Origin: Verrucomicrobiales bacterium
GTDB taxonomy: Bacteria; Verrucomicrobiota; Verrucomicrobiia; Verrucomicrobiales; DEV007
NCBI GenBank assembly: GCA_002696885.1
Contig: NZSO01000027.1
Coordinates: forward strand, 1-13,367
Length of the DNA: 13,367 nucleotides
Reading direction: 5' to 3'
Shown: positions 1 through 6,165 of the stretch, piece after piece
Layout: every line of letters starts with the position of its first letter
Numbering within the stretch: the stretch's first letter is position 1
Notes under the pieces: model-generated
The model's database searches: none
Seen by the model: the letters and a program-made list of their open reading frames with translations, nothing else
What the model was told of the DNA's origin: nothing
Made by a program: the position numbers and the translations under genes

Positions 1-688
1 CTGGAACATCTCCAGAAACAATTCTTTTTGCAAGACCCTCTACTATGGCTGTCTTACCAGTGCCTGGCTCACCAATAAGAACTGGGTTGTTTTTGGTTCT
101 ACGTGATAAAACTTGCATGATCCTTCTGATTTCATCGTTTCTACCGATAACTGGATCAATTTTTCCGTTACTTGCCAATTGGGTTAAATCTTGCCCATAC
201 TTCTCTAAAGCCTGATAACGAGATTCAGGATCAGGACTATCAACTTTCTGTGATCCTCTTAACTTCATAATTTCTGTAATTAGCTTTTCATAATCAACAT
301 TGAATTGATCTAACAGGTCTTGGACAGGACCGCTTAGTTTGCAAAATGAAAGGAGTAAGTGCTCGACGCTCAAATAATCATCAGCCATTTTGTTTTTTTC
401 ATTTTCAGAATCTTCTAAAACGGTTAACAAATCATTACCCAATGATGGAGTAGACACTGAACCAGTAACTTTTGGCAAAGATTCAATACTCCTAGACACT
501 TCATTATCAATATCCTCAAATGGTACAGAAAGACTTTGAAGAATAGGTCGCGCTATACCCTCTTTTTGGGTGATAATCGCATGAAAGAGGTGTAAAGGGT
601 GTATTTCTGAAGCTTTGTTAAATGAGGCCTTTTCTTGGGATTCGGCCAAGGCTTCTTGCATTTTTGATGTCAGCTTATTCAAATTCAT
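1..688 (-). CDS. clpB: ATP-dependent chaperone ClpB, N-terminal part (runs off the left edge)
   Basis: About 229 codons are visible, read in reverse from the ATG at 688 and open to the window edge; the stop lies outside. The product starts MNLNKLTSKMQEALAESQ, typical of the ClpB double Clp_N domain (about residues 1-145), which feeds aggregated substrates to the hexamer. It continues into the first AAA+ module with ALEKYGQDLTQLASNGKIDP, VIGRNDEIRRIMQVLSRRTK and the Walker A motif GEPGTGKT near residue 205. The LEKYG-DLT and VLSRRTKNNP signatures separate ClpB from ClpA and ClpC. ClpB is a cytoplasmic disaggregase working with DnaK. An AAGGGA Shine-Dalgarno-like stretch lies at 697-702, 8 nt from the ATG. 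Start and frame are clear; coupling to the upstream nagB is unlikely given the 245-bp gap and its own promoter region. Confidence 0.95.
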   Translation of the reverse strand, partial: MNLNKLTSKMQEALAESQEKASFNKASEIHPLHLFHAIITQKEGIARPILQSLSVPFEDIDNEVSRSIESLPKVTGSVSTPSLGNDLLTVLEDSENEKNKMADDYLSVEHLLLSFCKLSGPVQDLLDQFNVDYEKLITEIMKLRGSQKVDSPDPESRYQALEKYGQDLTQLASNGKIDPVIGRNDEIRRIMQVLSRRTKNNPVLIGEPGTGKTAIVEGLAKRIVSGDVP

Positions 689-704
689 AATTTATATCCC
701 TTAA

Positions 705-730
705 ATCATAACACATTAGTGTACACTAAT
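705..730 (-). promoter_or_regulatory. clpB-proximal promoter with overlapping 16-bp palindromic operator
   Basis: On the minus strand a perfect 16-bp palindrome, ATTAGTGTACACTAAT (715-730), is followed after 4 nt by the extended -10 TGTTATGAT, whose hexamer TATGAT occupies 705-710. The palindrome lies where the -35/-10 spacer would be, a classic position for a repressor. No good -35 is seen, which fits an extended -10 promoter. TATGAT ends exactly 16 nt before the clpB ATG. The operator shape (dyad TTAGTGT/ACACTAA) resembles TetR-type sites, but the regulator is unknown. Confidence 0.55.
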
Positions 731-738
731 CCACAAAA

Positions 739-764
739 ATCATATCACTTTAGTGTTCGCTAAT
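739..764 (-). promoter_or_regulatory. clpB-distal promoter-operator, a degenerate copy of the proximal one
   Basis: The same arrangement recurs exactly 34 bp upstream: imperfect palindrome ATTAGCGAACACTAAA (minus strand, 749-764), then TGATATGAT with TATGAT at 739-744. Aligned with the proximal copy, 24 of the first 28 positions match. A transcript from here would have a leader of roughly 40 nt including the AAGGGA ribosome-binding sequence, unlike one from the proximal -10. Two operators about three helical turns apart could bind a repressor cooperatively. Confidence 0.5.
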
Positions 765-933
765 TAAATTGAATAAATAAATATGATTTTACCTACTAAA
801 TTTCAGGCATTTACATTCAATTAAACGCATTTAACAAAATTAAATTTGATTGTTTTTAAACAAACCCAAATAAATTCTAATATCTATTTCTGGTAAAATA
901 ATCTAACCCACGAGGTAATCAAATAACACCAAC
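765..933. other. AT-rich intergenic DNA between nagB and the clpB promoters
   Basis: No ORF, tRNA-like fold or GC-rich terminator was found here. It contains an A/T-only inverted repeat, TTGTTT/AAACAA, at 850-863 with a 2-nt centre. This is too weak to call a terminator for nagB, which ends at 934. Confidence 0.5.
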
Positions 934-1701
934 CTAGGGGCGATTCGCATAGACTTCCTTATAATAATCAATATTAGAAAGCTTGGAAGCTGCTGCATCA
1001 TCTATGATGACTTTAACTCTCTGATGCAGTTGCAAAGCACTAGCTGGAACCATAGAGGTTATAGGACCCTCCACAGACTGAGATATAACATCTGCTTTCC
1101 CCTCTCCAAACGCAAAAAGCAAAACGGATCTCGTATCAAGGATCGTCCCAACACCCATCGTTATGCAATGCCTCGGCACATCATCGACACTGTCAAAAAA
1201 GCGAGAATTATCCTCTATAGTTTCACCGGTTAAAGTTTTCATCCTAGTCCTTGAGCTTAATGACGAGCAAGGTTCATTAAACCCAATATGACCATCAGAT
1301 CCAATCCCAAGAATCTGCAAATCAATCCCTCCACTTTTCGTAATCAATTCCTCATAACTCTCACATTCTGATTGAACATCATCAGCCAAACCGTTTGGAA
1401 CATGAGTTGCATTCAGGTCTACATCAACTTCATTAAAAAGTTGTTCCTGCATAAAGTATCGATAAGAACAAGGGTGGTCAGCAGACAACCCAATATATTC
1501 ATCGAGATTAAATGTTGTAACCTCTGCAAAACTTAGATTATTTTCTTTATGAAGTCTTATTAGTTCATTGTAAACTGGAACTGGAGTACTTCCAGTTGCT
1601 AAACCTAAAACACATTTTGGATTGTCACGTATAAGGTTAGCAATGATGCCCGCTCCCAGATATGCACATTCTTCTTTTGTTGGCAAAATAATGACTTCCA
1701 T
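934..1701 (-). CDS. nagB: Glucosamine-6-phosphate deaminase (NagB)
   Basis: This 255-residue protein converts glucosamine-6-phosphate to fructose-6-phosphate and ammonia in the cytoplasm, the last step of amino-sugar catabolism. It is slightly shorter than the E. coli enzyme (266 residues). Visible signatures are the phosphate loop LGLATGSTP (32-40), FNLDEYIGL with the catalytic Asp67, and LGIGSDGHIGFNEP (131-144) with Asp136, His138 and Glu143; these correspond to Asp72, Asp141, His143 and Glu148 of E. coli NagB at a constant offset of five. The start is an ATG 9 nt after the PIG-L stop, without a convincing Shine-Dalgarno, so translational coupling is likely. No NagA gene (GlcNAc-6-P deacetylase) is present in the window. 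Confidence 0.95.
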   Translation of the reverse strand: MEVIILPTKEECAYLGAGIIANLIRDNPKCVLGLATGSTPVPVYNELIRLHKENNLSFAEVTTFNLDEYIGLSADHPCSYRYFMQEQLFNEVDVDLNATHVPNGLADDVQSECESYEELITKSGGIDLQILGIGSDGHIGFNEPCSSLSSRTRMKTLTGETIEDNSRFFDSVDDVPRHCITMGVGTILDTRSVLLFAFGEGKADVISQSVEGPITSMVPASALQLHQRVKVIIDDAAASKLSNIDYYKEVYANRP

Positions 1702-1710
1702 ACTAATTCA

Positions 1711-2574
1711 TTAAAAAAAACGATCGAGATTGGATTCAACTTCACATCTGAATTTTTCGATATAACTTAATACATAGTCCTTAACATCCATTTCCGAGTA
1801 CTCAACTAAAGGCGTCAAATCCATTGCAAAAGTTAGCTGTTCTATACGGTCCTGTCCACCTGCATGGAAGAAGGTAGCATTTGCATATCTTCGACCTACT
1901 GCGGCACGATCATATCTTTTACCACCAGTTATTTGACTATCGAAAATACCGACAAGAGCATTGGCTAGATTCTCTCTTTTGCTTACATCCAAAGCCACTT
2001 TATCTTCATCCGGCATCCAGTCCAAATCACGCCAGACCTCACAACCCAAAATACGCTTGGGTCTTTTTTCACTTGGCAGCTCCCTCATCACATGTATAGC
2101 CGCAGACAAAACTGCAATGTGTGTGTCATGTTTGTCGGCAGGGTTATGTGTGTAGACAATTTCAGGTTGGCAGAAATCAAAAACAGAAGAAAGATCGTCC
2201 CGCAAATGATTCTGCCCATCATCTTGCATTATTTGATCACTCTCATATGCCAATTGAATCATGGCTCCATACTTTCCGACCATGGCAGCCTGGCGTTGTT
2301 CATTTTTTCTTATATCGGCCATCTCTTCGTCGGTACAATCTGAGTATGGACCAGAGCGAGAACTCCCCCTGCCATCAGTTACTGTAATCCCTGAAAACCA
2401 CTTGTCCGTCTTTCTGTAACCATAGCAGCCCACGATCCCATGGTAAGCCATAATCTCAAGATCGTCTGAGTGAGCACCAATCGCTAGGTGGGTCGTTCTC
2501 GCCAAGGCTTCTTGAGCTGAGGTTCCATCTGAAATAAAAGTGTCTGCCAAGGAATTATGAAAAGGATTTATCAA
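1711..2574 (-). CDS. PIG-L family deacetylase, candidate GlcNAc-type de-N-acetylase
   Basis: The 287-residue protein carries the PIG-L/LmbE zinc site: AIGAHSDDLE (31-40, the AHPDDE motif with Ser for Pro; His35, Asp38) and THNPADKHDTHIAV (142-155, with His149 and His152). Members hydrolyse N-acetyl groups from GlcNAc-containing substrates (GlcNAc-PI, GlcNAc-malate, mycothiol precursors). No signal peptide is evident, so it is probably cytoplasmic. It lies 9 bp upstream of nagB on the same strand, so its product may be NagB's substrate; the two functions are fused in some Bacteroidetes NagB proteins (family knowledge). The start is a TTG at 2574; an in-frame TAA lies four codons upstream, so translation cannot begin much earlier. 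Another TTG lies 24 nt downstream. The exact substrate is unknown. Confidence 0.85.
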   Translation of the reverse strand: MINPFHNSLADTFISDGTSAQEALARTTHLAIGAHSDDLEIMAYHGIVGCYGYRKTDKWFSGITVTDGRGSSRSGPYSDCTDEEMADIRKNEQRQAAMVGKYGAMIQLAYESDQIMQDDGQNHLRDDLSSVFDFCQPEIVYTHNPADKHDTHIAVLSAAIHVMRELPSEKRPKRILGCEVWRDLDWMPDEDKVALDVSKRENLANALVGIFDSQITGGKRYDRAAVGRRYANATFFHAGGQDRIEQLTFAMDLTPLVEYSEMDVKDYVLSYIEKFRCEVESNLDRFF

Positions 2575-2664
2575 TGGATTGATTTAAGCGGGTTTGGATA
2601 AAGTAAATACTTATCCTCTACACCATCTATTTACCAGCAAAAGATGTTAATGAAATAGAGCGTC
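2575..2664. other. Gap between the YfbK-like gene and the PIG-L gene
   Basis: A 90-bp spacer with a short inverted repeat AAGTA-AA-TACTT at 2601-2612 and no GC-rich terminator. It may hold a promoter for the PIG-L/nagB pair, but no convincing -35/-10 pair was found. Confidence 0.35.
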
Positions 2665-4101
2665 CTAATTCTTCTCTTTTTCAATAATAGCTTTTGTAGA
2701 ATTAACCCATTCAATGAATTCTGCTTTTTTCCCTTTTTTGTCATCATCGAGGGATTTGTTAGCTAATTCTAGTACAAGGTCATAGGTGGCCTCAGTAATA
2801 TTGCTTGGATTATCAAGTATTTTTCCATATCCAAGGACAGAGGTCGCGAATTGTGTATCCACACTGGATCTCTCAATCGATTTAATGGAATTATAAAACA
2901 CACTAGATGAAATTAATTTATTCGTTCCGGTGTAGGGGTTAAAATAATCGATACTTACGGAACCAATTTCTGAATCCTTAACGCTCTCTTCATTAATTGT
3001 TTTAATATTTCCACTTGCTGGAATGAGTTCATAAAGAACAGTAATCGTTTGCCCTGAAAGAAGAACATCTTGATCAAGCGGTTCAGGATTATCACCTGTA
3101 GAGGAATTTGACTCTCCTATTAATCGGTATCCTGAAACTTTTTTAGGATTAAACTCCACTGACATTTTTACGTCAGTCAAAAGCAATTTCTCCTTAGATC
3201 TAGGATTACTCTGATCAGCAACACTCAATCCAACTCGAAGCAAGTAGTTTGCTTTAGACCACGGAGAGATAATTATTTCAGAGTCAACTGCGAATAAATC
3301 ATCTTCACTCGGTTCACTATAATTGTAGTCAAAGGCATTGATTAATTCACCAACGTTAATTTTGTCACTGCTTGGCAAACTCCCTGCAAGAATTCCTAAC
3401 CTAAGTTCATCATAGGATTTTGATCCAATGTTGGCAGGAAAGACTGATAACCTATTGGTTAATATTGCCGGATTCTTAAACTCGTACCCGTCAAATGTGA
3501 TGGTGTTTTCTGTTACTGATAGACCAAGATTAACCTCTTGGTATCTGAGAGATCGACTGAACTCGACGGGATTAGACCGAATCTGCCGGCTAAACCATTG
3601 ACCTTTCTTTTTGTTAACCTTTTTATCATTTTCAACCATCGTAATAGAAAACAACCCATCATTCTCAAGAGATCTCTTACTCATTTCATGGGGCTTGAGG
3701 TCTTTTTGATGAAGCAAAACCATAACTAATATGATTGCAGCGGCGGCTGTTACTAAACTTGTAATGATAGTCTTTTTGATATGTCTTTTCCCATTTTTAA
3801 CATTTTGCGACGTTCCTTTGGGATCAAAAGACAACAACTTCGTTGGCAAATCATCTTCTCTCTGTGTCACCGCAAGCAAACCTGTCTTCTTATAAATATT
3901 ATTTTTTTGTTCATCAGTTAACCCAATGTCAGGCTCCAAATTAAACGATTTACGAATAAGAACCGTCTCATCAGTCACCTGCCTGACAAATTCATTGAAA
4001 TCAGAATTATCAGACAACTCTTTTTCTTTTGGAGACATTTTATCACCAACATCTTCATTGAGCGCGTAGGTGGTTAATTTAGGATCATCTTGATCTATCA
4101 T
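2665..4101 (-). CDS. Membrane-anchored YfbK-like protein lacking the VWA domain; putative anti-sigma partner
   Basis: 478 residues. The N-terminus has DDPKLTTYALNE (5-16), a segment typical of anti-sigma and YfbK-type proteins that follow ECF sigma genes. A single transmembrane helix spans about 111-130 (preceded by KRHIKK), giving a cytoplasmic N-terminus and an extracytoplasmic C-terminus. Residues about 213-290 match the YfbK N-terminal module (PF12450-like: NRLSVF, SYDELRLGILAGSLP, INVGELINAFDYNY, FAVDSEI, SPW, LLRVGL). Residues about 303-475 match the C-terminal module (PF12034/DUF3520-like: DVKMSVEFNPKKVSGYRLIG, QTITVLYELIPASG, and AEFIEWV near the end). The von Willebrand A domain normally between them, with its DxSxS metal site, is absent: LLRVGLSVADQ passes almost directly into KEKLLLTDVKMSVEFNP. 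The start is an ATG 4 nt after the sigma stop, so the two are almost certainly co-expressed. Anti-sigma activity is inferred from context. Confidence 0.82.
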   Translation of the reverse strand: MIDQDDPKLTTYALNEDVGDKMSPKEKELSDNSDFNEFVRQVTDETVLIRKSFNLEPDIGLTDEQKNNIYKKTGLLAVTQREDDLPTKLLSFDPKGTSQNVKNGKRHIKKTIITSLVTAAAAIILVMVLLHQKDLKPHEMSKRSLENDGLFSITMVENDKKVNKKKGQWFSRQIRSNPVEFSRSLRYQEVNLGLSVTENTITFDGYEFKNPAILTNRLSVFPANIGSKSYDELRLGILAGSLPSSDKINVGELINAFDYNYSEPSEDDLFAVDSEIIISPWSKANYLLRVGLSVADQSNPRSKEKLLLTDVKMSVEFNPKKVSGYRLIGESNSSTGDNPEPLDQDVLLSGQTITVLYELIPASGNIKTINEESVKDSEIGSVSIDYFNPYTGTNKLISSSVFYNSIKSIERSSVDTQFATSVLGYGKILDNPSNITEATYDLVLELANKSLDDDKKGKKAEFIEWVNSTKAIIEKEKN

Positions 4102-4105
4102 ATAT

Positions 4106-4666
4106 TTAATTTTTTACTTTCTTAAATTTTTCTTTCATACCTTCTCTCAATTTTTTGAGAGCACTGTGAACAACAAAACCAACATTGCTAATTGAAATAC
4201 CAACAGCCTCGGCAATTTCTTTATAACTAAGATTAGATTGAAACTTCAAACGCATGACCTCTTTCTGCCTAGCGGGTAGTTCCTGAATAAGTGAATAGAG
4301 AATTTTTATTTTTTCATCAATTTCCTCTCTTCCCTCTATAATACTAATCACTTGAAAAGGGTTATCATCACTCGAAGCAATCGAAGAAATTTGTTCCTCA
4401 TCGAGATTTGTGACCCTTTTATTTTTTTTTATTAAATCAAAACAATGATTCCTGCAGACAGTAAACAGCCATGATTTGACTTTTTGATCCACTTTTTCGG
4501 GATCTTGTTTGTAAAGTTTAAGAAAAGTTTCCTGCACCACATCCTGAGCCTGCTCCAAATTGTGTAAGATGCTTAAAGCATACTTTGTGAGAGGGACTTC
4601 ATAGTCTGACATGGCTCTTCTCAGGAGAAGGGCTGCTGGATCTATGACCCTAGGACTTTCTGACAT
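4106..4666 (-). CDS. ECF-type RNA polymerase sigma-70 factor
   Basis: A short sigma factor with regions 2 and 4 only. Numbering from a possible TTG at 4702: region 2 spans about 33-97, with YALSILHNLEQAQDVVQETF (41-60) and SWLFTVCRNHCFDLIKKNKR; region 4 spans about 136-190, with LPARQKEVMRLKF and the helix-turn-helix NLSYKEIAEAVGISISNVGF. It directs RNA polymerase to a dedicated promoter set, probably controlled by the YfbK-like membrane protein encoded 4 bp downstream. The ATG at 4666 (residue 13 of the longer frame) is preferred because relatives begin 10-20 residues before the YE.PL.KYA segment; neither start has a clear Shine-Dalgarno. Its target regulon cannot be read from this window. 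Confidence 0.9.
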   Translation of the reverse strand: MSESPRVIDPAALLLRRAMSDYEVPLTKYALSILHNLEQAQDVVQETFLKLYKQDPEKVDQKVKSWLFTVCRNHCFDLIKKNKRVTNLDEEQISSIASSDDNPFQVISIIEGREEIDEKIKILYSLIQELPARQKEVMRLKFQSNLSYKEIAEAVGISISNVGFVVHSALKKLREGMKEKFKKVKN

Positions 4667-4702
4667 TGATTTGATGGCTTTTACATCTTTCAAAACGCTC
4701 AA

Positions 4703-4828
4703 AAGTAGAAATTATTAGGCTAAACAATGAAAAAAATCATCACTCAACTAAATCTAGGCCAAATCCCGTGAAAATCGAGTGGCATCAGATGTTGGTAACG
4801 TATATATATAATGTAATTATTTTGATAA
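4703..4828. promoter_or_regulatory. Divergent intergenic region, with a TATAAT box for the oxidoreductase gene
   Basis: A 126-bp region between the minus-strand sigma operon and the plus-strand Gfo/Idh/MocA gene. On the plus strand a perfect TATAAT (4807-4812) lies within a TATATATATAAT run and ends 16 nt before the ATG at 4829; no good -35 is seen at 16-18 bp. GGTAAC at 4795-4800 resembles an ECF -35 core (GGAAC) but has no convincing partner. No sigma autoregulatory promoter could be firmly identified on the minus strand. Confidence 0.45.
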
Positions 4829-6127
4829 ATGCCTAAAAATTCTCACAAACCTGAATCAAACAACCTAAGTAGAAGAAACATTATCTCTGGAACCGCTGCA
4901 CTGGCTGGTTCCGCTTCAATCTCTTTGCCAAACATTGTCTCAGCAAAGCCAAACAAGAGCCCATTAAAGCTGGGGCTAATTGGATGTGGAGGCAGAGGAA
5001 CTGGAGCTGCCAACCAAGCTCTTACAGCGGATCAAGACATTACACTTACCAGCGTTGCTGACGTTTCCGAAGCTAATGCTAACGGATCCATAAACAATCT
5101 TAAAAAAAGACATGAGGAAAAAGTTGTCACTCCAAAAGTATTTGTTGGAATTGATGCATACAAAAAAGTCATCGCTGAATCAGATGTTGTAATTTTAACA
5201 ACTCCTCCTGGGTTCCGACCCATGATGCTTCGTGAAGCTGTTGAAGCAGGAAAACATGTTTTTTGTGAAAAACCTGTTGCCGTTGATGCAACTGGTGTCC
5301 GCTCTGTTATTGAGTCAGCAAAAATAGCAAAAGAAAAACAGCTTAGTTTAGTTTGTGGCTTTTGCTGGAGATATCACTATGCTAGAAGAGCCCTCTTTGA
5401 AAAAATTCATGATGGAGCTATTGGGGATGTGACTAATATGTTTGCAACTTATTACACAGGCCCGGTTAAACCAATGCCACCTGCTGATAGAAGACCCGAA
5501 GGAACAAGCGACGTCGCATGGCAAGTTCAAAATTGGTACAACTTTGGATGGCTATCAGGTGACAGCTTGGTTGAACAGGCAGTACATAGTGTTGATAAAA
5601 TAGGATGGGCGACAAATGATATTGACCCAATAAGTGCAGTAGCCACTGGAGGGCGTCAAATAGCTGCCGAGGGAGGAAACATCTATGATCATTTCCATGT
5701 CGTTTATGAATACCCAAACAATGTTATATGTCACTTGGGTTCACGCCAACAAAGAGATTGCTATGGAGAAAACCATGACTACATCAATGGAACCAAGGGA
5801 ACAGCTCTCATTGTTAGAGGTAATTGTGTCATTAGGGGAGATGAAAACTGGCGTGCTGGCCCGGATCTGAATAATGACATGTATCAAACTGAACACAATG
5901 AACTCTTTGAATCCATTCGTAAAGGTGATGCCAAAAATGATGGGGAGTGGATGGCTCACAGCACAATGCTTGCGATTCTTGGTAGAATGGCAGCCTACAC
6001 TGGGCAGAAAGTCACTTGGGAAGATGCGCTTAATTCCAAAGAGGATCTGGCGCCAGACAATCTAAAATGGAACGACAAATTTGACCCAGGTGGCGTCCCA
6101 ATGCCTGGAAAGAATAAATTGGTTTAA
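4829..6127 (+). CDS. Tat-exported Gfo/Idh/MocA family NAD(P)-dependent oxidoreductase
   Basis: 432 residues. A twin-arginine signal, SRRNIISGTAALAGSASI (14-31), ends near the VSAKP at 38-41, so the folded enzyme, probably with cofactor bound, is exported. The Rossmann fold starts with LKLGLIGCGGRGTGAA (47-61). VILTTPPGFR (121-130), the family motif EKPVAVD (147-153) and VEQAVHSVDKIGW (248-260, with the typical His253 near the active site) follow, then the alpha/beta dimerisation domain. Family members oxidise or reduce sugar and inositol hydroxyls; the substrate here is unknown. Exported members are abundant in Planctomycetes and Verrucomicrobia. The ATG has no Shine-Dalgarno. The next gene begins 26 to 38 bp downstream depending on its start, so this probably heads a three-gene operon. 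Confidence 0.9.
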   Translation: MPKNSHKPESNNLSRRNIISGTAALAGSASISLPNIVSAKPNKSPLKLGLIGCGGRGTGAANQALTADQDITLTSVADVSEANANGSINNLKKRHEEKVVTPKVFVGIDAYKKVIAESDVVILTTPPGFRPMMLREAVEAGKHVFCEKPVAVDATGVRSVIESAKIAKEKQLSLVCGFCWRYHYARRALFEKIHDGAIGDVTNMFATYYTGPVKPMPPADRRPEGTSDVAWQVQNWYNFGWLSGDSLVEQAVHSVDKIGWATNDIDPISAVATGGRQIAAEGGNIYDHFHVVYEYPNNVICHLGSRQQRDCYGENHDYINGTKGTALIVRGNCVIRGDENWRAGPDLNNDMYQTEHNELFESIRKGDAKNDGEWMAHSTMLAILGRMAAYTGQKVTWEDALNSKEDLAPDNLKWNDKFDPGGVPMPGKNKLV

Positions 6128-6165
6128 TATCAGAAGAAACTAAACTCAATATTTTGAAAACCTCG

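Noticed and set aside
689..764. CIRCE/HrcA element upstream of clpB
   Set aside because: The dyad shares only the outer TTAG/CTAA with CIRCE and has no 9-bp spacer; the two 16-bp dyads are a different type of site.
850..863. TTGTTT/AAACAA inverted repeat as nagB terminator
   Set aside because: It is almost entirely A/T with a 2-nt centre, so it cannot form a stable hairpin.
4795..4828. ECF-type promoter controlling the Gfo/Idh/MocA gene
   Set aside because: GGTAAC resembles a GGAAC -35 core, but no -10 partner at 16-17 bp stands out from the AT-rich background; the TATAAT box is better supported.
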